A stretch of 64,000 nt of DNA from Mesorhizobium sp. NFR06 (lineage in GTDB: Bacteria > Pseudomonadota > Alphaproteobacteria > Rhizobiales > Rhizobiaceae), in assembly GCF_900115245.1 (NCBI RefSeq), contig NZ_FOVT01000012.1, forward strand, positions 1 through 64,000, written 5' to 3'. Every line of letters starts with the position of its first letter. Position 1 is the stretch's first letter. The translations under genes were made by a program, and so were the position numbers. The notes under the pieces are model-generated. The model worked only from the letters and a program-made list of their open reading frames with translations, did not search any database and was not told the DNA's origin. Shown piece after piece: positions 42,931-54,581 of the stretch.

Positions 42931-43353
42931 ATGTCCATCAACACCTCTACCGCCGGCACCGGCACCGCCTCGAACAGCTCCACCACCATCCTGCTCGGCC
43001 GCATCCTGCTCGCCGTCATCTTCCTGCTTTCCGGCTTCGGCAAGCTCACGGCCATTTCCGGCACCGCTGGATATTTCGGGGCTCTCGGCCTGCCCGTGCC
43101 GACCGTGACGGCTGTTGTCGTCGGCCTGATCGAGCTGCTCGGCGGCCTTGCCATTCTCCTCGGCTTCCAGACCCGGATCGCCGCCTGGGTGCTCGCCATC
43201 TTCACGATCGCCACCGGGCTGGTCGCCCATACCGGCTGGGCCGACCAGATGCAGATGATCCAGTTCCTCAAGAACCTCGCCATCACCGGCGGCTTCATCC
43301 TGCTCGCCTCGTCGGGCGCCGGCGCCTATTCGATCGACGCCAGGCGCGGCTGA
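42931..43353 (+). CDS. DoxX-family membrane protein, copy 1
   Basis: A 140-aa protein with four hydrophobic helices and the DoxX start LLGRILLAVIFLLSGFGKLTAISGTAGYFGALGLP (about residues 22-56). The DoxX/YphA group is linked to redox and membrane stress, but no activity is fixed. GGAG precedes the ATG. The upstream 178-bp gap is AT-richer, with TTGGTGAACAG...TATCTG as a possible promoter. It is a paralog of the gene at 43484, with conserved GFQTRI(A/V)A(W/L)-type segments. Confidence 0.86.
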   Translation: MSINTSTAGTGTASNSSTTILLGRILLAVIFLLSGFGKLTAISGTAGYFGALGLPVPTVTAVVVGLIELLGGLAILLGFQTRIAAWVLAIFTIATGLVAHTGWADQMQMIQFLKNLAITGGFILLASSGAGAYSIDARRG

Positions 43354-43483
43354 GCCCTTTCCTCCCAAGGCCGAAATGAGAGCGGTGCGGAATTTTCCGC
43401 GCCGCTTTTTCGTTTTCAAGTTGCAGGCGTAAACTGCACCGCGGCCGGCACGATCCGATGGAACGCCGGCAAGGGAGGCTGCA

Positions 43484-43906
43484 ATGTTTCGCAACGCACT
43501 GCTTCTTGTCTCGCGGCTGCTGCTTGCCGCGCTATTCGTGCCCTCAGGGTTCCAGGCGCTCATCAACATTGCCGGCACGACCAGTTATTTCGCCAGCCTC
43601 GGCCTGCCGTTGCCTTTGCTTGCCGCATGGGGCACCAGCCTGTTCGAACTGATCGCCGGATTGTTGGTATTGATCGGCTTCCAGACGCGGATCGTGGCGT
43701 TGCTGCTGGCCGCCTTCTCAATCGTCGCAGGCTTCATCGGCCATTACGGCCAGGGCGCGGACGACGCCACGCTCGCCTTCCTGCACCAGCAGATGCTGAT
43801 GAAGGACATCGCCATCGCCGGCGGTTTCCTGGCACTGGCCATGGCCGGCGCCGGCGCGTGGTCGGCGGATGGGCGCAGCTTCGGCGTTGGCGCCGAAGCG
43901 ACCTGA
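43484..43906 (+). CDS. DoxX-family membrane protein, copy 2
   Basis: A 140-aa paralog of the previous gene. Four hydrophobic helices: VSRLLLAALFVPSGFQALINIAGTTSYFASLGLPLPLL starts near residue 8, with IGFQTRIVALLLAAFSIVAGFIGHYG in the middle. The ATG follows AAGGGAGG. The two copies are 130 bp apart in tandem, but divergent enough in sequence to be an old duplication. It is convergent with ppx, with no gap between the stop codons (43906/43907). Confidence 0.86.
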   Translation: MFRNALLLVSRLLLAALFVPSGFQALINIAGTTSYFASLGLPLPLLAAWGTSLFELIAGLLVLIGFQTRIVALLLAAFSIVAGFIGHYGQGADDATLAFLHQQMLMKDIAIAGGFLALAMAGAGAWSADGRSFGVGAEAT

Positions 43907-45438
43907 CTATTTGACCGAAACGCTCGGCCCGCCTTCGACGGCCAGCACCAGTCGCCGGTTGGTGATGCGCGCCAACTGCGCCAGCCGGCCGGCCGGGCGC
44001 TCGCCATAGAGGTCGGAAAGCGAGGCCGGCAGCACCAGCGCCAGCGCGCCGTTGCCACGGCTTTCCCATTTCAGCTGGGGCATGACGCCCGGCATTGCCG
44101 CGGTGAGCAGATAGACCACACGCATCATCGCCGCCAGCACGCGGGCGCGCTCGAGCAGGCGCGGCGGCGCCAGCGCCTTGATCTCGGGCGCGATGCCGTC
44201 GTTGAAGATGCCGTCGTGGCGATAGGCGTTGGCCAGAGCCAGATAGGCTCGGCCCGGATGGTCGACGCCGATGAAGGAGGCATGCGCGATGATGTTGAGC
44301 GACTGCCTGCCGCGATATTCCGGATGCGCGCGCCAGCCGATGTCGGCGAGCAGGCAGGCGGCGTGGCGGTAGCGCGCCTCGTCTTCCGTCTCATCGATGC
44401 CGAAGGCCTTGAACGCCTTGCCGGTCCATTCGACGAGGTCGTGCGCATGGTGCACGGAGCGCGAGCGCAGCAGCGCCAGTTCCTCGGCCGCCGAGATCAG
44501 CGGGTCGGCCTTCTGCTCCTCCGCGTCGAGCAGCGAATAGAGAAAGCCTTCGCGCACGCCCTGCGCCGAAACGACGATCTTCGACGGCTGCATCGCCGAC
44601 ATGATCTCCTGCAGCACCAGGGCGCCGTAGGGCAGGAGCGAACGGCGGTTCTTGGAGACGCCCTCGATGCCCCTCACCTTCTCGACCTCGCCCTTGGCCA
44701 CTTGCTTGAGGAACGCCTGGGCGCTGTCGGCCGATATCTCGTAGTGATGCATGACGCCGAGCGGGTAGTTGTTCATCTCCATGTGCAGCCGGGCGAGGTT
44801 TCGCCAGGTGCCGCCGACGGCATAGAAGGCCCTGCCCTGCCCGGCCTTGAGCAGCTTTGCCCGCGCCAGTTCCTGGCGCGCGATCTTCTGCGCCTGGACG
44901 AGCGAATTCCTGGCCATATCCTGCAGGCGCAGGCCGCCGAGCGGCAGCGTGATGCCCTCGCCGATCGTCTCGCGATTGATGTCGATCAGTTCGAGGCTGC
45001 CGCCACCAAGATCGCCGGCGATGCCGTTGGCCGGATGGAAGCCGGAAATGACGCCGAGCGCCGAATAATAGGCTTCCTGGCGGCCGCTGAGCACGCGGAT
45101 CTCGGTTCTCAGCACTTCCTCGGCGCGGTGGATGAAGTCGGGGCCGTTGCCGGCCTCGCGTGCCGCGGCAGTGGCCAGCACATACATGTGCTCGGCGCCC
45201 GCCTGGTGCGACAGCGCGCGAAAACGGCGAAACTCCTCCATCGAACGCGTCACCGCTTCGGGGTCGAGCTTGCCCGTCGAAACGATGCCGCGGCCGAGGC
45301 CGGCCAGCATCTTCTCGTTGAACAGAAGCGTGGGCGAGCGCGCCAGCCCCTCATAGACGACAAGCCGGATCGAGTTCGATCCGATGTCGATGATCGACAG
45401 CGGCCGCCGGTCCTGGAGCCGGCCCTGGGACACTGAAA

Positions 45439-45442
<4 letters not shown>
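43907..45442 (-). CDS. ppx: Exopolyphosphatase / Ppx-GppA family phosphatase
   Basis: A 511-aa ASKHA-fold enzyme that removes terminal phosphates from polyphosphate (and often pppGpp). The phosphate-1 loop IIDIGSNSIRLVVYEG is near residue 18, phosphate-2 is GDLGGGSLELIDI (about 145-157), and a C-terminal HD-like helical domain follows (HAHDLVEWTGKAF). The start is a GTG overlapping the ppk stop (GTGA), so synthesis is coupled with polyphosphate kinase. The length matches alphaproteobacterial Ppx. Confidence 0.92.
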
Positions 45443-47634
<2,192 letters not shown>

Positions 47635-47708
47635 GGTTTCCCGCTCTTGCCGCAACCGTCCCTGGGAGCGTCGCCTATTGCCGTCCGACGACGCTCTAAC
47701 ATTTCTTT

Positions 47709-47726
47709 GTGACGCATGATCGTCAC
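47709..47726. promoter_or_regulatory. Palindrome GTGACG-N6-CGTCAC upstream of ppk
   Basis: An inverted repeat 75 bp before the ppk start. It could be an operator or part of a Pho-type box (direct repeats would be expected for PhoB, and these are inverted, so PhoB is less likely). The rest of the 47635-47884 gap has no clear feature. Confidence 0.35.
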
Positions 47727-47884
47727 GGAATCGCTTCGTGCCGGCCTCATGCGCTTAACCGGCTCAACTTATCCTCTGCCAGCCTTTTGCGACAGTTTGA
47801 TTTCATCGATCTTGCAAACTGGCCTGTTATGCTCCAGATGCAGACTGGTCACACCCACTGGCCGAACCCAATTTGGAGACGACG

Positions 47885-48130
47885 ATGGCAGGCGGTAGCA
47901 TCCCCCATTTCCAGAACGACGCGGGCCATCCGGTCATCGAGATCGGCGTCAAGGAATTCATGTGCACCGGCGCCAACCCGCCCTTCGATCATCCGCATGT
48001 GTTCCTCGACATGGGCGACGACAATGAAAAGGTCTGCCCCTATTGCTCGACGCTCTACCGCTATTCGCCGTTGCTGAAGGCGACGGAAACGCAGCCGGCC
48101 GGCTGCCTCTATGTCGACCAGGCCGCCTGA
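47885..48130 (+). CDS. Zinc-finger (zf-CHCC) domain protein
   Basis: An 81-aa protein with the CHCC pattern of the NDUFS6-like/zf-CHCC family: one Cys in FMCTGANPPFDHPHVFLDMG and a CPYCSTLYRY pair near residue 52. In alphaproteobacteria such small proteins are related to the respiratory complex I subunit NDUFS6. TTGGAGAC before the ATG at 47885 sets the start. A function in complex I assembly is plausible but not shown here. It stands alone, followed by the FAD monooxygenase 15 nt later. Confidence 0.85.
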   Translation: MAGGSIPHFQNDAGHPVIEIGVKEFMCTGANPPFDHPHVFLDMGDDNEKVCPYCSTLYRYSPLLKATETQPAGCLYVDQAA

Positions 48131-48145
48131 CCCCTTTCCCCGATC

Positions 48146-49378
48146 ATGACTGACGCACGGTCCCGGCAGGTCGTCATCGCCGGGGCTGGCATCGCCGGAC
48201 TGACGGCGGCGCTCGCCTTTTCGGCGCGCGGCTTCCCGGCAAGACTGTTCGAGCAGGCAAACCAGCTCGAAGCGGCCGGCGCCGGCCTCCAGCTTTCCCC
48301 CAACGCGACCCGCATCCTGCGCCGACTTGGCGTGCTCGAGCGCCTACTGCCCAACGCGATCCGGCCTGAGGCAGTGGTGCTGAAGGAGGCAAGAAGCCTG
48401 CGCGAGCTGGCGCGCGTGCCGCTCGGGACATACGGTGAAAGCCGCTGGGGCGCGCCTTATCTGGTGGCGCACCGCGCCGACCTGCAGGTGGCGCTGATGG
48501 CCGCGGCGGCTGATCGGCCCGACATCGAGCTTGTCACCGGCGCGCGGGTGGCCGCCATCGCGGTGCAGCGGCAAAGCGTAACCGCAACGGTCGAAACCGA
48601 CGGCAAAACCACGGAGGTCGCGGGCCGCCTGCTGGTTGGGGCGGATGGGGTGTGGTCCTCGGTTCGCGCCGAGCTCGCCCGGACGGCCGGCTTCGCGGCA
48701 AGCCGCTTTTGCGGCGAGCTCGCCTGGCGCGCGACGATCCCGGCGCAAGGCGCCGCCGGCGCGGCCTTTGCGCAAATCGGCGCTGCGGACTGCGTCACCA
48801 CCTTCCTGCATCCGGGCTTCCACATGGTCGCCTATCCGGTGAGCAAGGGCAGCGCCGTCAACCTTGCGGCCTTCACCAAGGGCGAGCGCATTGCCGAAGG
48901 CTGGTCGGGTCATGCCGACCCCGCCATCCTTGCCGGCGCCATGCGCGGCACGTCGGCGGCATTGGCGAGGCTCGTGGCGCTCGCCGGCCCGTGGACGGCC
49001 TTCCCCATCCACACGGTCGAGCAGCGCCGCTGGACGATGCCGGAAGGCATCGCGCTGATCGGCGATGCCGCGCATGCCATGACACCCTTCGCGGCGCAGG
49101 GCGCGGCCATGGGAATAGAGGACGCCTCTATGCTTGCCAATCTGATCGCCGACTCCCCCGGCGACCCGGCCCAGGGCCTTGCAATATGGGAAAATCTTCG
49201 ACGACCGCGCGTCGAGAGGGTGCTGAAACGCGGCGCGCTCAATCGCCTCGCCTGGCACGCCTGGGGCCCGGTGGCGATGGCGCGCAACCTTGTGCTGGCT
49301 GCGCGGCCGGCGGAGAAGCTCGCGGCGGACCTGGACTGGCTCTATGGCTGGGAGGAGCCGCAGGTCGCGAGGCGGTAG
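48146..49378 (+). CDS. FAD-dependent monooxygenase (salicylate hydroxylase-like)
   Basis: A 410-aa class A flavoprotein. The FAD Rossmann motif is GAGIAGL (about residues 11-17), the DG motif GADGVWSSVR (about 162-171), and the GD motif ALIGDAAHAMTPFAAQGAAMG (about 297-317). LQLSPNATRILRRLGVLE is typical of salicylate/6-hydroxynicotinate-type enzymes. The substrate is an aromatic ring, exact identity unknown. The zinc-finger gene ends 15 nt upstream and may be co-transcribed. It is convergent with the DUF2459 gene. Confidence 0.9.
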   Translation: MTDARSRQVVIAGAGIAGLTAALAFSARGFPARLFEQANQLEAAGAGLQLSPNATRILRRLGVLERLLPNAIRPEAVVLKEARSLRELARVPLGTYGESRWGAPYLVAHRADLQVALMAAAADRPDIELVTGARVAAIAVQRQSVTATVETDGKTTEVAGRLLVGADGVWSSVRAELARTAGFAASRFCGELAWRATIPAQGAAGAAFAQIGAADCVTTFLHPGFHMVAYPVSKGSAVNLAAFTKGERIAEGWSGHADPAILAGAMRGTSAALARLVALAGPWTAFPIHTVEQRRWTMPEGIALIGDAAHAMTPFAAQGAAMGIEDASMLANLIADSPGDPAQGLAIWENLRRPRVERVLKRGALNRLAWHAWGPVAMARNLVLAARPAEKLAADLDWLYGWEEPQVARR

Positions 49379-49477
49379 AGGCTTTTCGCGGGCGGCCGAC
49401 AGATTGGATTTGCTGGCCGAACAGAGGGGCGCGAAGGAACGAGGGCGCTCGCAGTTTTCCTGGGGCGCCCGCCTGGT

Positions 49478-50143
49478 TTAGTCATACAGTCTCAACGACC
49501 AGCCCAGCGACACCGGCAACGGGTTCCACCAGCCTGTGCGCAAGCCGGCGGAGCGCAGTGCCGCCGCCGTCCAGGTGTTGCAGCCGATCAGCGCGTTGAA
49601 ATGGCCGTTGGCCTCGTAAAAGCAGTCAAAGCTGGAATAACCGGCATTGTCGATGACCATCGGCCTGCCCTGCCGCTCTTGGAAGCTCGATTGAATGTAG
49701 TCGAGCAGCGCAGCGAAATGCTTCTCGTCGATGTCAACGCCGGCAACGTCTGGACGCGGCTCCAGAATCGCTCCCGCGACATCGACATGCATCACTGAGG
49801 CGTCCAGCGTCAGCGCCTTCAGCACCGGCGTCGCCTTCAACTCCGACCAGGTCGGCGTCTCCAGATAGAAGGCGCGGCCACCCCAGCCGAACACCAAATA
49901 GCGCGCCTCAGGCGCATCGGTGGGCAGGCCGGCATCGGCAAGGAAGGCAAAGCGCTGGCGCACGCCGTCGTCGAGGGGAATGGCGATATCGGTGTGGATC
50001 GGGTTCTTCAGCACAAGGATGTGCCGCGCGCCCTCGGCGCCCGCGACGGCAGGCCAGAGCGGGCGCGGCACCAGCGTGCCGAGCGCGGCGGCAAGCACCA
50101 CCGCGCCAACCAGCAAGACCAGGAGGCGCAAGAGTTTTTTCAT
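49478..50143 (-). CDS. DUF2459 (TIGR02117) protein, probably membrane-anchored
   Basis: A 221-aa protein with an N-terminal signal anchor (LLRLLVLLVGAVVLAAALGTLVP, residues 4-26). The DUF2459 domain has HTDIAIPL, YLVFGWGGRAFYL and NGHFNALIGCNTWTAAALRSAGL; the Cys-Asn and His residues could form a catalytic site, since the fold resembles permuted NlpC/P60 peptidases. No function is established. It follows the aap operon on the same strand, but a terminator separates them. Confidence 0.85.
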   Translation of the reverse strand: MKKLLRLLVLLVGAVVLAAALGTLVPRPLWPAVAGAEGARHILVLKNPIHTDIAIPLDDGVRQRFAFLADAGLPTDAPEARYLVFGWGGRAFYLETPTWSELKATPVLKALTLDASVMHVDVAGAILEPRPDVAGVDIDEKHFAALLDYIQSSFQERQGRPMVIDNAGYSSFDCFYEANGHFNALIGCNTWTAAALRSAGLRTGWWNPLPVSLGWSLRLYD

Positions 50144-50205
50144 CGCCGCGCCGCGGTTCTGTAGTATTGCGTCCGAGTGATCATCAGTCGCTCGCTAAAA
50201 TGCAA

Positions 50206-50232
50206 AAGCCCGGCCGTTTCGCGGCCGGGCTT
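50206..50232 (-). terminator. Terminator of the aap operon
   Basis: A stem AAGCCCGGCCG/CGGCCGGGCTT (11 bp, 5-nt loop) is followed on the minus strand by TTGCATTTT. It ends transcription after aapP, 23 nt past its stop codon. Confidence 0.85.
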
Positions 50233-50254
50233 CGCAAATCAGTATGGCGCCCGC

Positions 50255-51058
50255 TCAGTGCAGGATCTGCGACAGGAAGAGCTTCGTGCGCTCATGACGC
50301 GGATGGTCGAAGAATTCGGCCGGCGTGTTCTGCTCGACGATCTGGCCCTGATCCATGAAGATCACCCGATTGGCAACCTTGCGGGCAAAGCCCATCTCGT
50401 GGGTGACGCAGAGCATGGTCATGCCCTCTTCCGCCAACCCCACCATCGTCTCCAGCACTTCCTTGATCATTTCCGGATCGAGCGCCGAGGTCGGCTCGTC
50501 GAACAGCATGATGCGCGGGTTCATGCACAGCGAGCGCGCGATCGCCACGCGCTGTTGCTGACCGCCGGAGAGCTGGCCGGGGTATTTGTTGGCCTGCTCA
50601 GGAATCTTGACGCGCTTCAAGAAATGCATGGCGATTTCCTCGGCCTGCTTCTTCGGCATCTTGCGCACCCAGATCGGCGCCAGTGTGCAGTTCTCGAGGA
50701 TGGTCAGATGCGGGAACAGGTTGAAGTGCTGGAACACCATGCCGACCTCGCGGCGCACCTCGTCGATCTTCTTCAGATCGTTGGTGAGTTCCTTGCCGTC
50801 GACGATGATCTTGCCCTTCTGATGCTCTTCCAGCCGGTTGATGCAGCGGATCATGGTCGACTTGCCCGAGCCGGACGGACCGCAGATGACGATGCGCTCG
50901 CCGCGCATCACCTTGAGGTTGATGTCCTTCAGGACATGGAACTCGCCATACCATTTGTGCATCCCGATGATGTCGATGGCGACATCGGTGGTCGAGATAT
51001 GCATCTTCTTGGCGTCGACCTTGATTTCCTCGGCGCTGACGGCGTTTTCGATGACCAT
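50255..51058 (-). CDS. aapP: General L-amino acid ABC transporter ATPase
   Basis: A 267-aa polar-amino-acid ABC ATPase. Walker A GPSGSGKST (about 59-67), Q-loop VFQHFNLF, signature LSGGQQQRVAIARSL, Walker B LFDEPTSALDP and H-loop CVTHEMGFA are all complete. The ATG at 51058 follows GGGGAA by 6 nt. It is last in aapJQMP. The Rhizobium Aap system moves a wide range of L-amino acids and can also export them. The product sits on the cytoplasmic face of AapQ-AapM. Confidence 0.95.
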   Translation of the reverse strand: MVIENAVSAEEIKVDAKKMHISTTDVAIDIIGMHKWYGEFHVLKDINLKVMRGERIVICGPSGSGKSTMIRCINRLEEHQKGKIIVDGKELTNDLKKIDEVRREVGMVFQHFNLFPHLTILENCTLAPIWVRKMPKKQAEEIAMHFLKRVKIPEQANKYPGQLSGGQQQRVAIARSLCMNPRIMLFDEPTSALDPEMIKEVLETMVGLAEEGMTMLCVTHEMGFARKVANRVIFMDQGQIVEQNTPAEFFDHPRHERTKLFLSQILH

Positions 51059-51140
51059 GGCCAATTCCCCTTGTTCTTTTATCCTTGGATATGATGCTTG
51101 TCGTTACCCAAAGCCGCTACGCGCTTTTGGGCGACATGCA

Positions 51141-52298
51141 TCAGCGTTTGTAGCCGGTGTCCAGCCGGCGTTCGGTGTACATTGAATAGCGCGACATGCC
51201 GAAGCAGAACAGCCAGAACACGAAGGCGGCGAAGATCAGGCCGGATTTCGCTGTCTGTGGTGTCGCCCAGTTCGCGTCGGCAAAGTTCTGCTTCACAACG
51301 CCGAGCAGATCGAACATCGAGATGATCAGGACCAGGCTGGTGTCCTTGAACATGCCGATGAAGGTGTTGACTATGCCGGGGATAACCAGCTTCAGCGCCT
51401 GCGGCAGCACGATCAGGCTCATCTTCTGCCAGTAACCGAGGCCGAGCGAGTCGGCGCCTTCATATTGGCCCTTTGGAATCGCCTGGAGGCCGCCGCGGAC
51501 CACCTCCGCCATATAGGCGGCGGCAAACAGCGACACGCCGATCAACGCCCGCAGATACTTGTCGAAGGTGACGCCGGCGGGCAGGAACAGCGGCAGCATG
51601 ACGCTGGCGAAGAACAGCACGGTGATCAGTGGAATGCCGCGCACCGTCTCGATGAAGACGATGCATAGCCATTTGATGATCGGCATCTTCGAACGGCGCC
51701 CGAGCGCCAGCATGATGCCCAACGGCAGCGACACGGCAATGCCGACGAAGGAAAGGCTGAGGGTGACGAGGAGCCCGCCCCAGCGCGAGGTTTCGACAAC
51801 CGGCAGGCCGAACACGCCGCCAAGCAGCAGGAAGAAAGCCACGATCGGCAGCGCCACGAAGAGCAGGATAGCGTTCAATCCTTTGCGCGGCACGCGCGGG
51901 ATCAGCATCGGCACCAACAGCGCGACGAACAGAATGGCGACCAGGATCGGCCGCCAGCGCTCCTCGACCGGGTAGGTGCCGAACATGAACTGGCCGAACT
52001 TGGCGTTGACAAAGGCCCAGCAGGCGCCTGTCCAGCCTTCGGGCTGGATGCCGCCTTGCGCGGCGGTCGTGCACACCGTGCGATCCGGGCCGGTCCACTG
52101 GGCATTGATAAAGGCCCAGTTGATGACCTGCGGCAGGATCCAGGCGACGATGGCGATGCCGAGGATCGTGAGGATGACGTCGCCTGCCGAGCCGACGAGG
52201 TTCTTGCGCACCCAGGCATAGGCGCCGCGCTCGCCGGCCGGCGCCGGCTCCGCCAGAGCCATCTCCGTGCGCACCCAGGACATATCGTGTTCCTGCAT
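51141..52298 (-). CDS. aapM: General L-amino acid ABC transporter permease
   Basis: A 385-aa inner-membrane permease. A long N-terminal part with extra helices precedes the HisM-type core, where the EAA loop GADSLGLGYWQKMSLIVLPQALKLVIPGI is visible (about 295-323). The C-terminus ends in SMYTERRLDTGYKR. It is the third gene of the aap cluster, 4 nt after aapQ, and 82 nt before aapP. The large periplasmic N-terminal region is normal for AapM. Confidence 0.94.
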   Translation of the reverse strand: MQEHDMSWVRTEMALAEPAPAGERGAYAWVRKNLVGSAGDVILTILGIAIVAWILPQVINWAFINAQWTGPDRTVCTTAAQGGIQPEGWTGACWAFVNAKFGQFMFGTYPVEERWRPILVAILFVALLVPMLIPRVPRKGLNAILLFVALPIVAFFLLLGGVFGLPVVETSRWGGLLVTLSLSFVGIAVSLPLGIMLALGRRSKMPIIKWLCIVFIETVRGIPLITVLFFASVMLPLFLPAGVTFDKYLRALIGVSLFAAAYMAEVVRGGLQAIPKGQYEGADSLGLGYWQKMSLIVLPQALKLVIPGIVNTFIGMFKDTSLVLIISMFDLLGVVKQNFADANWATPQTAKSGLIFAAFVFWLFCFGMSRYSMYTERRLDTGYKR

Positions 52299-52302
52299 GG
52301 CC

Positions 52303-53490
52303 CTACCTTTCCACCAGCGCCATTCTGGCGTTGACGACGTTCATGACGGCGGACGTCACCAGGCTCAGCACCAGATAGGCGATCATCATGATGAACACGC
52401 CCTCCACCGCCTGTCCGGTTTGGTTGAGCACCGTGCCCGCGGTGGCGGTCAGATCGGGATAACCGATGGCGATCGCGAGCGAGGAGTTCTTTGTCAGGTT
52501 GAGATACTGGCTGGTGAGCGGCGGGATGACGATACGCATCGCCTGCGGCACCACGACCAAGCGCAGGACCGGGCCGGAGCGAAGGCCAAGCGCCGCCGCG
52601 GCCTCGGTCTGGCCCTTGCTTACGCCCCTGATGCCGGCGCGCACGATCTCGGCGATGAAGGCTGCGGTGTAGAAGGAAAGCGCCAGGAGGAGCGACAGGA
52701 ACTCCGGCTTGACCCAGAAGCCGCCGGTCAGGTTGAAGGTCGACTGTTTCGGAAAATCGAGGGTGAGCGGCATTCCTGCAAGCAAGAAGGCGAGCAATGG
52801 CAGGCCGATGATCAGCCCGAACGACGTCCAGAAGACCGGAAATTGCTGGCCGGTGGACATCTGCCTCTGGCGCGCCCGACGGGCAACGAACCAGGCCATT
52901 GCCAGCGCGAGCACGAAGGCGGCTCCAATGAGCCATGAGCCGTCGCCCCATACCGCGCGGGGGAAATAGAAACCGCGCTGGTTCAGGAAGGACCCGAACG
53001 GCAGGTGATAGCTCTCGCGCGGCGGCGGCAGCACCGCAAGTACGCCGGAGTACCAGAAGAAGATGACCAGCAGCGGCGGGATGTTGCGGAAGATCTCGAC
53101 ATAAACCGTGCAGATCTTGCGGATCAGCCAGTTGTGCGACAGGCGGCCGATGCCGACGGTGAAGCCGATGATCGTGGCAAGCACGATGCCGACGACGGCC
53201 ACGATGATCGTGTTGAGCAGACCGACGACGAGGGCACGGCCATAGGTCGCGTCCGAGGTGTAGGCGATCGGCGTGTCGGAGATGTCGAAGCCAGCCCGGC
53301 TGTTGAGGAACTGGAAGCCTGAAGCGATGTGCAGGCGCTGGAGATTCTCGATCACGTTGTGGACGATCCACCAAATCGAGCTGAAGAGGAGGATCACGAC
53401 CAGCGTCTGGAAGAAGAGGCCGCGTATTCTAGGGTCGTTTATGAAGGAGCCGCGACTCGGCTCCTCGCGAAGGATTTCCTGCGAAGCCAT
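52303..53490 (-). CDS. aapQ: General L-amino acid ABC transporter permease
   Basis: A 395-aa inner-membrane permease. The HisM-type core ends with the EAA loop AAAALGLRSGPVLRLVVVPQAMRIVIPPLTSQYLNL (about 305-340). The N-terminal region has an extra insertion (SLNQRGFYFPRAVWGDGSW) typical of AapQ. It pairs with AapM and lies 62 nt after aapJ, with an intercistronic hairpin between. Confidence 0.94.
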   Translation of the reverse strand: MASQEILREEPSRGSFINDPRIRGLFFQTLVVILLFSSIWWIVHNVIENLQRLHIASGFQFLNSRAGFDISDTPIAYTSDATYGRALVVGLLNTIIVAVVGIVLATIIGFTVGIGRLSHNWLIRKICTVYVEIFRNIPPLLVIFFWYSGVLAVLPPPRESYHLPFGSFLNQRGFYFPRAVWGDGSWLIGAAFVLALAMAWFVARRARQRQMSTGQQFPVFWTSFGLIIGLPLLAFLLAGMPLTLDFPKQSTFNLTGGFWVKPEFLSLLLALSFYTAAFIAEIVRAGIRGVSKGQTEAAAALGLRSGPVLRLVVVPQAMRIVIPPLTSQYLNLTKNSSLAIAIGYPDLTATAGTVLNQTGQAVEGVFIMMIAYLVLSLVTSAVMNVVNARMALVER

Positions 53491-53513
53491 GGACCGTCCT
53501 CTGGAAAGAGAAA

Positions 53514-53540
53514 CCGGGAGGCAGACGACCTACCTCCCGG
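53514..53540 (-). other. Intercistronic hairpin between aapJ and aapQ
   Basis: CCGGGAGG-N11-CCTCCCGG lies 13 nt after the aapJ stop, within the transcript. Such hairpins protect the binding-protein mRNA 3' end and raise its level over the permease genes. Confidence 0.75.
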
Positions 53541-53552
53541 ATCACGTTTCAA

Positions 53553-54581
53553 TCAGCGGATCGGCGGACCGTATTGCAGGCCGCCCTTGGTCCACAGCGC
53601 GTTGATGCCCCTCGCGATCTTGAGCGGGCTGCCCGAGCCGACATTGCGCTCGAACATTTCACCATAGTTGCCGACCGCCTTGATGATGTTGACGACCCAG
53701 TCGTTGGAGAGTCCGAGATCGGCGCCGTATTTACCATCGGGCTCGGTGCCGAGCAGACGCTGGATGTTCGGGTCGGTCGAGGTCTTCATCTCGTCGATAT
53801 TCGCCTGCGTGATGCCGGCTTCCTCGGCGTTGAGCAGCGCGAAATACGTCCAGCGCGCGACATGCGCCCACTGGTCGTCGCCCTGGCGCACGGCCGGGCC
53901 GAGCGGCTCCTTGGAGATGATCTCGGGCAGCACGACATGGTCGGCCGGCGAAGAGAGCGTCAGACGAATGCCATAGAGGCCGGACTGGTCGGTGGTGTAA
54001 GCGTCGCAGCGGCCGGCGTCATAGGCGGCGTTGACCTCTTCGAGCTTCTCGAACACGACGGGGTTGTACTCCATCTTGTTCTTCTTGAAGTAGTCGGCGA
54101 GGTTGAGCTCGGTCGTGGTGCCGCTCTGCACGCAGACGGCGGCGCCCGAAAGCTGCAGCGCGGAGTTCACGCCCGGCAGTTTCTTGGCGTTGATCATGAA
54201 GCCCTGGCCGTCATAATAGGTGACGCCGACAAAATCGAGGCCGAGCGCGCTGTCGCGGTTGCTCGTCCAGGTGGTGTTGCGCGACAGGATGTCGATCTCG
54301 CCCGACTGCAGGGCGGTGAAACGCTCCTTGGCGCTGAGCGGCGTGAACTTGACCTTGGAGCCGTCACCGAAGACCGCGGCCGCGACCGCTCGGCAGAAAT
54401 CCGCGTCAATGCCCTTCCAGTCACCCTTGTCGTCCGGCGCCGAGAAGCCGGCGAGACCAGTCGAGACGCCGCACTGGATAAAGCCCTTCTGCTTCACGGT
54501 ATCAAGCGTGCCGGCCGAAGCGGCGGACGCCATGAACCCGAGCGTGGCGGCGCCGAGGATGCCGAATGCAATGTGTTTCAT
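53553..54581 (-). CDS. aapJ: General L-amino acid ABC transporter binding protein
   Basis: A 342-aa periplasmic binding protein. The signal peptide is MKHIAFGILGAATLGFMASAASAG (cleavage near residue 23). The mature SBP_bac_3 fold contains TVKQKGFIQCGVSTGLAGFSAPD (about 29-51) and the amino-acid ligand region FTPLSAKERFTALQSGEIDILSRNTTW. It is the first gene of aapJQMP and binds a wide range of L-amino acids in the Rhizobium counterpart. Its promoter is in the 471-bp gap before metC. Confidence 0.96.
   Translation of the reverse strand: MKHIAFGILGAATLGFMASAASAGTLDTVKQKGFIQCGVSTGLAGFSAPDDKGDWKGIDADFCRAVAAAVFGDGSKVKFTPLSAKERFTALQSGEIDILSRNTTWTSNRDSALGLDFVGVTYYDGQGFMINAKKLPGVNSALQLSGAAVCVQSGTTTELNLADYFKKNKMEYNPVVFEKLEEVNAAYDAGRCDAYTTDQSGLYGIRLTLSSPADHVVLPEIISKEPLGPAVRQGDDQWAHVARWTYFALLNAEEAGITQANIDEMKTSTDPNIQRLLGTEPDGKYGADLGLSNDWVVNIIKAVGNYGEMFERNVGSGSPLKIARGINALWTKGGLQYGPPIR

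Noticed and set aside
47709..47726. PhoB box before ppk
   Set aside because: PhoB sites are direct 11-bp repeats; this is an inverted repeat, so only a generic palindrome is recorded.
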